This document shows positions 44,985 through 56,234 of a stretch of DNA of 64,000 nucleotides, in pieces. The stretch's first letter is position 1. Each line of letters begins with the position of its first letter. The DNA is from Serendipita indica DSM 11827 (taxonomy: Eukaryota > Basidiomycota > Agaricomycetes > Sebacinales > Serendipitaceae), in NCBI GenBank assembly GCA_910890315.1, contig CAJVGD010000018.1:372001-436000 (forward strand). The letters are read 5' to 3'. A program made the position numbers and the translations under genes. Under the pieces are notes generated by a model, which saw only the letters and a program-made list of their open reading frames with translations, was not told the origin of the DNA and did not search any database.

Positions 44985-46184
44985 CTATATTGAGATGTGA
45001 ATTCCCATAAACTGTTCGTAGCGGACAGGCTTCATCGTAAAAGTAATCCCAAGTCGTGTAAAGTGAGCGTCGACTGCCGAAAGCGCAAGATTTCTCACGC
45101 CGTGTTCAGAGAGTCTACCTATCCTCATCTTGATTACAAGAGTAGTGACGGTGGTCGGCATCTCACTCTTTGAACCGAACCCCCAGTAACAAAGTGCTGG
45201 GATAATGTCTCGCTTTGGATTGTGGAAGCAGAGAACGAGCGTATGGATAGAAAGCAGCGCAGGTTGCGGATGCTCGCTGGAGATAAACTGGCCCTCCACT
45301 TCGAGCACTTTGAGCCGAGGGCACAGGCGAAGGACATTCGCCATCCCCTTGACAAGTGGGCCGACATTGGTCAGACCTCTAGATAGGATGCCGCTCCTGA
45401 GCGCCAGGTGTTCCAAATGTGGACCATTCGCTTCGAAGAGCGCCAGATGCTCGACAAGATTGACTGGGTCGAAAATGGTATTTATCTGGTGTATCTTTGA
45501 GACAGAGAGGAATCCGAACCCCTTGACGAGACTACATCGAAGATCAAGGCACGTCAGATCCGCAACGGTCACTGGTTTGACCAAGTTAAACGTCAAAGTG
45601 TCGAGGATCAACCTACGGAGGCCATGGACCTGAGAAGATATCCTATGTAGATTTCCCGACTCTATATGGTGCGTTCGGATCATGAGCGTCTCCACTCCTT
45701 TGATCCAGTCAACGTGCATCTGAAAAGTATGATCAAAGACCACGTTGAGCACCATCAATCTTATCTTGGGACAATATTTATGCAACTGTTGAAGATAGTC
45801 GACGTCGACCTTGCCTATCTTGGATGCGTTGCCTCGACAGTCGAGCTGGATGAAAGCGCTAGCAGTGTAGACAAACGGGGACCCGCCAAAGCCAGTTATA
45901 CATCTGATCGTATCAAATAAACTCTGCAAACACCAGGTCGAAGGATCGATGGCGATTTCCTTGAACAAGACCTCGACAGCAATCGGCTCCAATCGTTTGC
46001 AGATCAGCCGGAGTTTCGCACGCTGAGATTGGAGATTGAAGACCATACGTGGATAGTCAAGGTCGGCGTCTAGGCTCTCGCACACCACGCGTAAGATGGG
46101 TGGGTACACCTCGGAGAGGATCTGGCGCCAGATCTCCTGAGGAAGAAGAGAAAGGTAATGTAAAGGCTCCTCTGTGGCTTCCAT
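44985..46184 (-). CDS. F-box-like/LRR protein, subgroup B
   Basis: This frame codes for 399 residues from ATG 46184 (MEATEEPLHYLSLLPQEIWR). The in-frame sequence further upstream lacks an ATG and belongs to the subgroup B leader. The F-box-like part is at residues 9-29. It is followed by AKLRLICKRLEPIAVEVLFKEI, LHKYCPKIRLMVLNV, VADLTCLDLRCS, VLRLCPRLKVLEVEG and LCYWGFGSK. Its C-terminal third is similar to the fragment fused upstream at 50271-49950. The frame is whole and intronless. Confidence 0.8.
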   Translation of the reverse strand: MEATEEPLHYLSLLPQEIWRQILSEVYPPILRVVCESLDADLDYPRMVFNLQSQRAKLRLICKRLEPIAVEVLFKEIAIDPSTWCLQSLFDTIRCITGFGGSPFVYTASAFIQLDCRGNASKIGKVDVDYLQQLHKYCPKIRLMVLNVVFDHTFQMHVDWIKGVETLMIRTHHIESGNLHRISSQVHGLRRLILDTLTFNLVKPVTVADLTCLDLRCSLVKGFGFLSVSKIHQINTIFDPVNLVEHLALFEANGPHLEHLALRSGILSRGLTNVGPLVKGMANVLRLCPRLKVLEVEGQFISSEHPQPALLSIHTLVLCFHNPKRDIIPALCYWGFGSKSEMPTTVTTLVIKMRIGRLSEHGVRNLALSAVDAHFTRLGITFTMKPVRYEQFMGIHISI

Positions 46185-46891
46185 CTTGTTCGCTATACAC
46201 CAGTCAACGTCGAGGTCGGGGTCAAGGGTGACACACACAACCAGTGGACGAGACCCTATCTATGCGTTTGGTTGAACGAGTTAATCCTCATTGGTCTTTC
46301 AAAATCGAGATAACAAATGAACGGATAAGCCTATAATAAGTAGTTTCAGGGGTGGCGGCCGATGGTTCCTAAAATTAAACCCCAACTACATTAGCTGCTG
46401 TTATGAAATCCGCTAGACAGTCACAGTAGGAAACTGCGGGATGATACATGGCAAGCCCTGCCATTCATTGACAAGCGATTGTCACCTCTACTCACAATCT
46501 AGTACTCTTGCTAATCTGGATATAATATATGCATGTTTTCTGGCCAAGCTATCCTATCCGTGAGGGTTTGGGATATCGAGTGCTTGCCAGCTTCTCGCTC
46601 GTATAACAGACAACTACCAAGTCTAGGTGCAATATTTTCACCTTGTTATCATACAGATGAGGTACCCTCTGCATTCCACAGCGCTCCACTTTGTCTGTTT
46701 CAAGGGATCACGATAAAGCCACTCGACAGCTTCCTCCTAGTGCTAAGAGACTGCAGTATACCAAGATATTCGAACTTGAATCTAGAAACGAGATGGGTTG
46801 TGGCGAACAAACAGGGTACATCTCTCAGACCTGACCATCATCGTCTTAATCGACTCAACGCGAACACCACTGCTAAAACACCACGTCACGA
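46185..46891. other. Divergent intergenic region
   Basis: The interval lies between the start of a subgroup B F-box gene (-) and the start of the membrane protein gene (+). The subgroup B leader occupies its first 60 bp or so. I saw nothing else. Confidence 0.4.
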
Positions 46892-48414
46892 ATGTATTTC
46901 ACATTCAACAAACTCTACGTCCTGTCTGGTTTCGCTTGCGCTCTCAGCGCACTCGCCCAGACGTCCGTCGAGCGCGCAGGATCGTCGCTCGACCCTACCA
47001 AGATCTCTACTGGTGATTTTGTCATCTCTTTGCTTGGAATATCAGTTTCTACTGTCCCGAGCGCTGATGAAACGGTCGCCACTTCCATGTCCATTCCTGG
47101 TCGGTGGAGCTCGGGCCTGCGCACGGGCTACAATAAAAAATATTGATTAAAGTTTATAGCTATCTTCTCTTCTCTCGGCATCCAGCACGACCATCCCAGC
47201 CCACCTGGCATGATCGCGTCCGTGCCGATCGGTCAGTCGTTCACGCTCGAGAAAACAATGACTGATTTCGCTCTGTAGACATTGAGGAAATGTACTCCTC
47301 AGATTTTTGTACGTCGACTCCAAGCGCGCAGGTCGCTGCATGGACGTCAGTAGCCGTCAAAATGATCCGCATCCACCCTTGTTCGACCACGGTACCAACC
47401 ACCGCTACAATAGAGTCGACCTATAGCGCAAATATGGCACCCAGTGAGCAAGTTTCATCTACTATCATCACTTCCAATGTACCCTTGCCCACTCCACTCG
47501 CTTCAACCTTGAACACCCGCACCATCGCCAATGAGCACGCCGACACCGTGCAAGCAACAGATCCATCACCATCGTCTACATTGACACTTGTCAGCAACTC
47601 TTTTCTTCCTGTCCCAACCGCGACGTCGTTCCCGACCGACGGCCAATCTGAGGATTCCGAAGACGATGGCGATGGCTCCAAACGCCCATTTCCCACCGTG
47701 GCGATTATCTCCCTCATTCTAATTGGTCTTGGCCTGGGCGCATGGGGCTGCAAGGTTCTCTACCGGAAATGGCAGCGGCGCTGCTATCGAAGGGCGAGAA
47801 GGAGAAACAAGGAAACGACTCGTTATAGACGCGATCGGACCATAAAATGGATCTCAGACCAGGCATATTTCGTTGGATACGACCCAGAAGCGGCATGGAG
47901 CGACGAGGATATCGTATACGACGACGACGAATCGGCTCTCTCTCAACGTCATACGATCATCGAATGGATATTCGTCGAGTCACAAGTCCCTGGGATTAAC
48001 TACTCCTCGTGGCTTGCGTCTTTAGGCCCTGTTCCGGTACCACCACGAATGCCTGAACCAGTCGTGGCGCGACGCACGCGCACGAGCGCCATTCGTCGCT
48101 CGCCCATCTTGCCATCCGATGCAAACTTTGAGGTGCGCCAATTAGATGAATATCCTGATGGTGAGTGCAACGATAAATTGTTTGTGACCTGGCTGACCTC
48201 TTATGGTAGACAAGTTGCCCAAGGGCTCCGCGCGCTACACGCCGACGGTTCAGGAGAAAGCGCACTTGATTTGATTTACCGGACACATCTGTATCCACAA
48301 TTCGCGAGAGGGGCAGCGATGTCGCTGCCCAGCGCGCTAGCTATGATAGATTTCGGCTCATCTAGTCCATCTCACGGTATATTTCTGTACACTTTCGTCT
48401 CCACACTTTTCTAG
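46892..48414 (+). CDS. Type I single-pass membrane protein, Ser/Thr-rich ectodomain
   Basis: The ATG at 46892 begins a clear signal peptide (hydrophobic LYVLSGFACALSALA, then a cleavage-like ALAQ). A middle exon around 47156-47277 encodes LGIQHDHPSPPGMIASVPIG. The long exon from about 47280 carries a Ser/Thr/Pro-rich stretch, the transmembrane segment VAIISLILIGLGLGAWG (about 47700-47750), a basic stop-transfer (RKWQRRCYRRARRR) and a cytosolic tail with acidic DIVYDDDES. The layout resembles fungal surface sensors or receptors, but I recognise no domain. Exon borders between 47095 and 47290, and near the 3' end (possible intron at 48160-48210), are uncertain. Confidence 0.6.
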
Positions 48415-48660
48415 TCATTCTTTCGCCGCAGAAACGGCGAAGTTTGTAGCATTACCGCTGTTTACGAATAGAGTAGAGCCTTTCTTCAATGGTATTTGGC
48501 TATCCGGAAGGCCAATAACGTGAAAAGTGATGAATCACCGATATATATGATGAATCCTTGTGTTGAATAAACTGATTATCCACTTTGATAACTTGGTTGA
48601 GGACGACAATTCGTATAATAATATATGTACGAATGCAAGTTACAAAGTAACGTCATTGAC

Positions 48661-50271
48661 CTACAGTCCAGTATCATCTTCGTAAACATATTTCGCGGCA
48701 AAGGTGATACCCTGTTGTACACATAGAGATTTGATTTCCGAAAGCGACGCCATAGGATTGCGACCGGGATATAATGTTCGGTCTATTTTGAGTAGAACAG
48801 TTTTGAAGGTGGCGAGTCCATGGCCGCCCACGTCAAACCCCCACCAACGGAGAGCTTTGGTCGTACTTAGCTCGCTTTTGCAGCGCAGGACTAGAGTATG
48901 AGCGGAAAGTGAGAACTTTTGTGGGCGACCGTTGACGAGGTGATCATCCACCTCAAGGACTTGCAGACGAGGACTGTGGCTGAGTATATCCCTCATAACC
49001 CTCATCTTCGGCTCGATGCTGCCCGAAATGCCGGGAATGACAGAGCGAGCCTCTAGGTATTCCAGGCGTTGGCCATTGGCCTTGAAGAATGCCGTGGCAG
49101 TGGTGTGATTGAGCTTCTCGAGGGCAACGCTTAGCCAACGAATGTTCGGAAAAGAGACGGTCGATATTTTGCTAAAGTCCGGTATGTTGAGATATAGTCT
49201 CGTGAGATGGGCAAAGGTCGTCGACTCCTGGAGATCGCGAACAACCGCATCAAGAACGAGTGCCCTAAGAGATAAGTTATTGTTAGAAACATCCCGAAGC
49301 CCATTCGAACTAGCCATAATGTTATGAATCGCGAGAGTCTCGACCCCAACGACCCAGTCAAACGACCACGCAGAGGTAAATGCGTCCAATCCATAAACGA
49401 TCAGCAACTTGACCGCAGGTAGGTACTCGTGTATTCTACGAAGAAACCGATGGTCTCTTATTATGTCCCTGTCTGGCTTCCCGTGACAAGGGGAGAACCA
49501 GAGGAGAGCGCTGGTTGTGCGAGAGGTAGGTATATTCCCCCCACGATTCCCCGCTGTGACCGCATCGAAGAATTTACGAAGCCACCGTGTCGATGACCGA
49601 AGTACGACCTCGTTGAATAAGCCCTCAAAAGCGATGGGCTCTAGCGCTTTGCAGATGAGTCTCAGTCGTGCACGTCGAGCCTGTCTACGAAATATCTTTT
49701 TGAGATACTCTTCATCGAGGCGGGTACTTGGATGCTCGGGCAATACGTGTAAGATTGGCGGGTATGCCTTGAAGAGGATTTGTTGCCAGACCTCCTGAGG
49801 AAGAAGGGAGAGGTATTCTATGGTTGAGATTTGAGTCCATTGGTATCGCCCTATTCTTTTCAAAGACGAGGGCGGCTCCAAACTGTTTTTGACAAACCTT
49901 GCACCCGTCCATGTCGCCGAGAGTCCACAGTTGCTTGTCGTTTGTGAACCTAGGACATTACAGTTGATGATTCCTACATAATATGGCTGCCTTTGATCGA
50001 CCTCCACGCCGCTGTGAGAGAAATAGCCCCGGGCTCCCTCATCCGAGTATCGCTCCACAGCATCTTTATGGAGTCCCATATGCGGGTACACTCGGATGAT
50101 GATGACGAGTTTGACACTCGGAGGCGGATCGGTATGTGAGGTAAATCCCCAGTAGTCAAGCGCAGCGTCTATGTATTCGACGTCGTAATAGTGTAGAATT
50201 AGCGTATGAGCAGAGAGTGGAGTGGTTTGTGGCTGCCTGTCATCGACGAGTTCGCCATCCACTTCGAGCAC
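48661..50271 (-). CDS. F-box-like/LRR gene (subgroup B) fused behind a paralogue's C-terminal fragment
   Basis: This uninterrupted frame of 536 codons has two parts. Codons 1 to about 105 are the C-terminal end of a subgroup B paralogue (LEVDGELVDDRQPQTTPLSAHTL, ALDYWGFTSHTD). From about codon 150 comes a full F-box-like gene (IEYLSLLPQEVWQQILFKAYPP, RLRLICKALEPIAFEGLFNEV, FPNIRWLSVAL, SPRLQVLEVDD, ALRWWGF). The ATG expected just before the F-box, at about 49841, is out of frame with it. The first in-frame ATG is at 50079, inside the fragment, and would give 472 residues. A functional fusion or a remnant are both possible. Confidence 0.6.
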   Translation of the reverse strand: MLEVDGELVDDRQPQTTPLSAHTLILHYYDVEYIDAALDYWGFTSHTDPPPSVKLVIIIRVYPHMGLHKDAVERYSDEGARGYFSHSGVEVDQRQPYYVGIINCNVLGSQTTSNCGLSATWTGARFVKNSLEPPSSLKRIGRYQWTQISTIEYLSLLPQEVWQQILFKAYPPILHVLPEHPSTRLDEEYLKKIFRRQARRARLRLICKALEPIAFEGLFNEVVLRSSTRWLRKFFDAVTAGNRGGNIPTSRTTSALLWFSPCHGKPDRDIIRDHRFLRRIHEYLPAVKLLIVYGLDAFTSAWSFDWVVGVETLAIHNIMASSNGLRDVSNNNLSLRALVLDAVVRDLQESTTFAHLTRLYLNIPDFSKISTVSFPNIRWLSVALEKLNHTTATAFFKANGQRLEYLEARSVIPGISGSIEPKMRVMRDILSHSPRLQVLEVDDHLVNGRPQKFSLSAHTLVLRCKSELSTTKALRWWGFDVGGHGLATFKTVLLKIDRTLYPGRNPMASLSEIKSLCVQQGITFAAKYVYEDDTGL

Positions 50272-50288
50272 TTTGAGTCGAATGAACT

Positions 50289-50657
50289 GGCCAGCTGGCT
50301 ATTTAAGACTGTGAAAGCAAAACTAACCCGATCTGTTCGGTGTGAAACCAGAGATGGATGGGATCCAAGCGGAAAGTAAGACAATTTCCCAGTCAACAAA
50401 TTCAATACCCCTCAGCGGACTTCAGAATAGCGTGGTAAGGCAAGCAAGATTGGCGTTATGTTGGCGGTATGCATAGTGTTTGAGGATAGATTCCATATCC
50501 CTCTGTTTGAGGTCCTCATTCGCTTTCATAACACCATGCATGTCGCCCATTTGAGATAGTGAATAACCTCTTTATTGCTTGGTTCGGGACAATTGTGATC
50601 ACGAAGGGAGTAACATATTCTACTATCCACCTTTATCATATGCATCATGATACTCAG
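50289..50657. other. Spacer between two minus-strand F-box loci
   Basis: No gene was recognised. Similarity to subgroup B genes stops at about 50288, which is the breakpoint of the truncated paralogue fused downstream. Confidence 0.45.
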
Positions 50658-51824
50658 TCAAGGAATATGCTCTACAACAAACCTAGCACCTAAGTCTGAA
50701 CAGCGTGACTCTAATTGGGACAGCATGATATATGCCACGGAATCTTTATCAAAGTCTTTGTACCCGCGCATTCTGAGGTTGACCTTCTTGAAGCCGACAG
50801 GGACGTGACCTTCCGAGTCAAACACCCACCAACGAAGAGCTTTATCCGCGCTATACACGTCATCAGACTTTATGATTAGCGTACTAGCGGGTAGCGTGAA
50901 CAGGCGCGGCTGCTTATCGTCGATGATGATGGCATCCACGTTCAGCACGCTAAGCCGGGGACATAGATTGAGAATATCCGCCATTAATCTTGCGTGCTCT
51001 GTTGCTCTGAAAGGTTCGTAGGTAATGCCCTTCCTGAGCTCCAAGTAAGTTAAATTCGGACCATTCGTCGTAAAGAATCTTCGACAATCGGCGGGGTCGT
51101 CCAAGCTGATGGCAATGCTGAGCCAGTGAATACGTGGAAAGATGAAATTTGAAAGTCCGCTGATGTTTATAGTTGTGAGATAGACATTTGTGACGCATGA
51201 GAATGTCACCGGCTCCATGAGCATGAGATCAATGACCTCGAGAACCAGTGTACCGAGAATAGGATTGTGACTAGAGAGGTCCTGGAGAAATTTCGAGTTT
51301 ACAGAGGGGCAGAAGTGAATAAACCATTCAATGCCGACTACCCACTCGATGCGCCGATCCACACTATCTGCAATGCTTCCAGATACGAGCATTTGCTTGA
51401 TCCGAGGACAATATTCTCGCAATTTGCAAAGCAAGTTGTATGTATTCTCCTCGGGTCTTCCACTCCAGGAAGTAGAGAGCCAAATAAGGGCGCCAGTGGT
51501 ACGGGAAAGAGGCAGGCATGTCTTGGTATTTCCCGCCTCGATCGTATCAATCAATCGCTTCAATCTTTGTGTCCTACCCGACACGGCAATCTCATGGAAT
51601 AAGACCTCGAGGGCGATAGGCTCGAATTTTTTGCAGACGAGTCGGAGTGATGCTCGCCGATTTTGTATGTGAAAAGCGGAATTCTGATACGTTCTAGCGA
51701 GGGTAGAGTTTGAGTCCTCCGAAAGCAAAGGTAGAATCGGTGGATAGACGTCGAAGAGAATGTAGCGCCAGATCTCCTCAGGTAAAAGCGATAAGTACAG
51801 TACACTCGTTTCTTTCGTGGACAT
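50658..51824 (-). CDS. F-box-like/LRR protein, subgroup B
   Basis: This frame codes for 388 residues from ATG 51824 (MSTKETSVLYLSLLPEEIWR). It is followed by YILFDVYPPILPL, RASLRLVCKKFEPIALEVLFHEI, CLPLSRTTGALIWL, LCKLREYCPRIKQMLVSG, FPRIHWLSIAIS and LNLCPRLSVLNVDA. It is the closest paralogue of the gene at 26939-28093 and shares its upstream region in inverted orientation. In-frame codons upstream of the ATG belong to the subgroup B leader. The frame is whole and intronless. Confidence 0.8.
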   Translation of the reverse strand: MSTKETSVLYLSLLPEEIWRYILFDVYPPILPLLSEDSNSTLARTYQNSAFHIQNRRASLRLVCKKFEPIALEVLFHEIAVSGRTQRLKRLIDTIEAGNTKTCLPLSRTTGALIWLSTSWSGRPEENTYNLLCKLREYCPRIKQMLVSGSIADSVDRRIEWVVGIEWFIHFCPSVNSKFLQDLSSHNPILGTLVLEVIDLMLMEPVTFSCVTNVYLTTINISGLSNFIFPRIHWLSIAISLDDPADCRRFFTTNGPNLTYLELRKGITYEPFRATEHARLMADILNLCPRLSVLNVDAIIIDDKQPRLFTLPASTLIIKSDDVYSADKALRWWVFDSEGHVPVGFKKVNLRMRGYKDFDKDSVAYIMLSQLESRCSDLGARFVVEHIP

Positions 51825-52429
51825 TAGTGTTACTGTACGCGCGTCAAAGTCTAGGTCAGGACCAAGATGTCTGTCGCAAACCTTGGACCCGTCAATGTCC
51901 AATGGAGATCTCTGGCGATGACAATACAGCCCTCGTTTGGCGAATAAATCGATATTGAAATAAACGATGCGACGTTGTGAACTGTCGTGATGCACATCTG
52001 CAGAACCAACGCCCATAGTACACCATCTTCTCCAAACGAACGCTTACCCGCTCTTATTCAATCGACACAGGAGCTCAGATTATTCTCCCTGTTGCGGTGT
52101 AATCACCCGTGGAGCGTCTTCAACGCAACGCAGAGTCACCTGCGCGTTCATCGTCACAGGATCCGCGGTAGTAAAGGATATGTATTGAGGATGAATGCTC
52201 AGCTATTTCTTCTTTCCCAGTTCGTGGCTAGGCTAGACCAGTGGAGCGAAACCGTTCCCTCCGTTTGGTCGATTACACTTCGAGGAGTGCCTTGAAGATT
52301 CCAGTATGATAACGGATGGAGTCCTTGTTAGATATGAAATACATCTAAGTATCGTTATGATTGACACTGTAGCTGATAAGCGGCAGGAAGGATTGGCCGT
52401 ACCGGTGAGTGAGGGTCACGTTGTTCTGA
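51825..52429. other. Divergent promoter region, copied at 26.3-26.9 kb
   Basis: This spacer lies between the F-box-like gene (-) and the short F-box gene (+). It aligns with the reverse complement of about 26350-26930, for example at GCGGAGCGTCTTCAA-like and GCTATTTCTTCT blocks. Some frames in it also look conserved (VTGS motif), so more exons of the short F-box gene may lie here; I could not assemble them. Confidence 0.5.
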
Positions 52430-53079
52430 ATGGCTGTAAAACAACTGAAGGCAATGCGGGCCGTGCGTCTTCCTCAGACGTCCTCATCTCCTCGTTCTAC
52501 ATTAGGTACAGTAACAATCCGTTATATACCAGTCATCCCGGTCGTCAGATATGACCAGATACACCGAATGTCGAACTCTGTAATCTTCACCGGACACGTA
52601 CAAAGTAGACTCCAACCGGAGAAAAGTGTGAAGAGCGCGACATCAGTATCCACGGCCTCTTGTGTTTACAACGCTACCAACCCGAGGTACGAGATATAAG
52701 GGTCCTCGGAGATTTCTAACCTGTTTCTAGCAGACGGTGTGGTCTTGATGCTGTGACCAATACTTGGAACGAGGAACAGGGTGCCCTTGAATTGACTCCA
52801 GGCAGTCGCCGTCTCTCTCCCGCTATGGACCTCGCCACTCGCCGCGCACAAAACAAGCACGTGCCGGCAGTTTGTCTTCCAATTGAGCTACTGGAACGGA
52901 TATTCTCGTTTACAGACATCTCATACGTCTTCCGTGCCTCGGCTGTATGCCATTGGTGGCGTATAGCTGCGGTTTCGCAGTGGAATATGTCTATAGGCGA
53001 GGTATGGCGGTTGTCAGTGGATGGAGCATACTCCTCTAGTCGCTTCTATAATGCGAATTTGGCAGAGAACGACGAGTGA
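52430..53079 (+). CDS. Short canonical F-box protein, subgroup E
   Basis: There are two exons, 52430-52686 and 52731-53079, with a 44-nt intron, giving 201 residues. Exon 1 begins MAVKQLKAMRAVRLPQTSSS and ends SVKSATSVSTASCVYNATNP. Exon 2 starts RRCGLDAVTNTWNEEQ and holds the F-box LPIELLERIFSFTDISYVFR followed by ASAVCHWWRIAAV. It ends soon after WRLSVDG, without leucine-rich repeats. The layout matches the gene at 34072, which supports the splice. The N-terminal region of about 115 residues is a conserved unknown. Further upstream exons cannot be excluded. Confidence 0.6.
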
Positions 53080-53899
53080 AAGCCATCTTAAGTCTCGACA
53101 ATTGGACCTCTCCACAGAGCCATCCACTTTTAGCTTAGAGAGACTCTCTGCAAGTGTAAAAAGGAAAGAAGGCACCACTTGAAATCGACCTGACAGGCAT
53201 CGAGGCAGTGAGAAGTTCCACCGCGCATCTGTGCGGCGATGAGCATAGGCACACTCACCTCCAGTTAATATCCCATAAGCATGGCGTTAAATGTATTCAA
53301 CGAGTGACTCTTTAAGCGAGGTGGTGCATGTCAGTCCGATTGCATGCTACGTTCATTTGCTATGTAATGACTCAATTTAGACCTCACCAACGAGCGCGTC
53401 AGAGGCCGTTCAACTATGAATTCATATTGATGAGGAACTAGACATCAAACAAAACGGCAGACTAAATCGTCCCAGGATCCCTGCCAGAACATCCGAGAAA
53501 TCCAGAATCTTGTGAATCCACAGTTTGAGCAGACAGAAGGCTTAAACTGTCCAATTTCAGCAGGTTTCATCCATGGGGTCCACTGAATTATGGTACGGTC
53601 TCCATTCCTTGGCGACTTTTGATTAAGCCATGCGCCACATAACATGACAAGTTTCGATTGAAATCTCTCTCCGTTGCTCGTATATATAACTCTAGCGCCT
53701 TGCACCGGAACGGTCAGACACTCAATATTGACGGGTGTCTTGCTCATCAGCCATACTCGAGACAGTTCGCTGACAGTGCTGGCACTGCCCGAGTGTCAGC
53801 CGCGGATAACCAGTGAGGAATATGATCACATAAATAAAGACCCCGTTTGTATTATTCTTCCTTATATCCTGACCTCAAGACTTTGGACACCCTCCCAAT
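53080..53899. other. Intergenic with one unsupported reading frame
   Basis: A 100-codon minus-strand frame with an ATG runs from 53747 to 53445 (MSKTPVNIECLTVPV, with cysteines in CSNCGF and several tryptophans). I recognise no family and see no paralogue in the window. It may be an exon, a small gene or chance. Nothing else was recognised. Confidence 0.3.
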
Positions 53900-55684
53900 A
53901 TGATTCCCACTCCCGAGGGACGGTACGTTGGCATTACGGTTCGATGTATACGATTTGTTTAACGATACCAGTATAGTTGTCGCTAGAGATATTGTTTATC
54001 TTCTGGAGACTGTATTCAGTGACATGTCCCGGTACGTTTCTTCGGTAGCCTTCTCGCCCATTTCTGGGCTGACGTAGGCCCATGAGCAGTCGGGAGCTAA
54101 TAGTCGAGTCTGCAATAAATAAGCAGGCATCTATTCAATGTCTTGACGCTGCGAACAATGCGATGACCCTCATTCCACAAGCTGTCCGCAGCAGCCAGGC
54201 GTGAACGCAACGCACTCGTGTTGGCAGCCTCTCTCCCTCAGGAAATTCTTGCACAGATATTCATACATAACGATCTATCGTCAACTCTGGTGGCCAGTGC
54301 AGTATGTCACCGCTGGCGAGTGGCAGCAATCTCGACGCGCTGGCTATGGACATGCGTCGACTTGCAGAAAGTCCACCTATCGGACGAAATGACCTCCATG
54401 GTGCGCGAGAGATGTGGAAATGCCTTGATTGACATACGCTTTCGACCTTGCTTTGAAGAAGGCCGAATATCGAATGGTCGGATCCCAGCGTCTCTTGCCA
54501 GTCTACTTCCGAGAGCACGCTCAATCAGCAACGTCGCGCTCGATGAATGGATGATACGATATCCCAAGGCACTCCAACACCATGCCTAGAATCGTGCCAC
54601 CTCCTCATCATCAACGGCCCGCTTGACTCGTTTCTCAATCAGCACCCTCTTCTCTCTGACCTTTATCTCGAAGGTACTAGAGTGCGAGAATCTTCAGGCT
54701 TTTTCCAGATCTTGAGGTTATCAGAGGCCACAGAGGCACTCCTCAGGCTGCGAGTGCTCCAATTGCATAACATCCGAATTAGTGCCATTACAACGCAGAG
54801 AATAGTCGAGTTGACACCAAGAGTTGAAGAACTGACTATCTCAAGCTGTGGTTCTTTGGAACTTGGCTATCATACGCCAACCGACTCTTCGCAATATCTG
54901 AAACGGCTACGCCTCCTTTCTTTGCTAAACTGCTCCGAAGCTTTTACTGCCTCATTTTTGCACCGCGAAGGACCCATAAAAGTGCAGCCAGGCACATCCG
55001 TTCAGCTCGTCCTGGACAAGACTCCATTCAATTGGCCGATGGAGAGGTGCCGATCCGAGCACGCGATTACACATCCTCAATAAAGGAAAAGTATTCGTTT
55101 ACGAGCATGAGCAATCGCTAACTCGGATTATTCATACCCAAGCCTCGCCTGGGACATCCACACCAGAGACGCATGGGCAAGTATTACGACTCACTGCATT
55201 CCCACAGTATGTATGGACCTCAATGATCAGATCTCTTGTGATACATAGACTCGTTCGCATCAACTCGCGGGACCTTGACACCTTCACCCATCTTCAGGAA
55301 CTTTATATCGACTTTGAACCTGCTCCAGTTGAAACTGTGGACCCAGGCCTATCGATTCTTTTCAACCAAGACCTCGCCGTCTCCTGTCCACGGCTTAGCC
55401 ACATCTCAATACAACTCATCAAGCCCCCGCCACATACCGTAGTACAAAATTACGAACCCGCAAATGATCTCGCAGTTTTCCTCGATGTGTGGATTGAGCT
55501 GAATCAGACCGTTTTCGCGTCGATTCATATTCACGACGAGATTCGGCCTTCGAGATGGACGGTATATATGGACTTTTTTCGCGGGCTCACAGGAGAGTTT
55601 GAAGTATACCGTAAATGCAAGGATCGGGTTGTGCCCCAGTTTCCTGTACCCACGCAGTTCCTTCCCGATGGTTCGAGGATATAA
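53900..55684 (+). pseudogene. F-box gene, subgroup E, frameshifted copy of 57972-59795
   Basis: The ATG at 53900 opens MIPTPEGR, a tiny exon with a GTACGT donor as in the intact copy. The second exon ends SRELIVESAINKQASIQCLD-like sequence. The frame then changes before KLSAAARRERNALVLAA, where the F-box LPQEILAQIFIHNDLSSTLV and VCHRWRVAA follow. It changes again near 54560 (DEWMIRYPKA versus CLESCHLL) and near 55080 (after HPQ, before KGKVFVYEHEQSLTRI). The C-terminal part to 55684 (IHRLVRINSRDLDTF, DPGLSILFN, PSRWTVYMDFFRGLTGEF) is readable. With three slips it is probably a pseudogene. Confidence 0.8.
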
Positions 55685-56234
55685 TTTCCGCTGCTGTGGC
55701 TATTATCTTCGAAATGAACGATATTTATATGACATGTCTCATTGGATTGATTAACTTTACTAGTGTGCGAGGCAGACCTGTACGTATATATATGCTTCTC
55801 CTCTGTACATTTCTAAGGCATTCCGAGCGACTTGGAGGAGAGGAGAATTTCTGCTCCTATTCGTTCCAATACATCCACAGGTTTGAAGTTGCATGCGACT
55901 GCCCGTCCTGAGCTTGCATCTGTGATTCAATATTGAACATCTCAGAGTATTATTTACACTGGGATACATGACTAAATCTGATGTGTTACCCGAACAAGTA
56001 GAGATGTATTACTACCAGCTAGTCAGATACGGCTTATGAAGATTTTTCCAATAACAAAGTCGCGTATTTTATAGGGGTTATAAGGCGTGATGCCAAATGA
56101 GACAAGCTGGGCCCAAGCAATATGTTCACTCTGCTATCTCTAAGTGATTAGGCGCGAGTTTATGTAGGCCACAAACCCTCAAAGCTATTATTCGTCACTC
56201 GCAAGAGTGTTGTACGTCACCCAGAGTGTCTACC
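55685..56234. other. Convergent intergenic region
   Basis: This is AT-rich sequence between the stop of the F-box pseudogene (+) and the stop of the next F-box gene (-). No feature was recognised. Confidence 0.4.
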
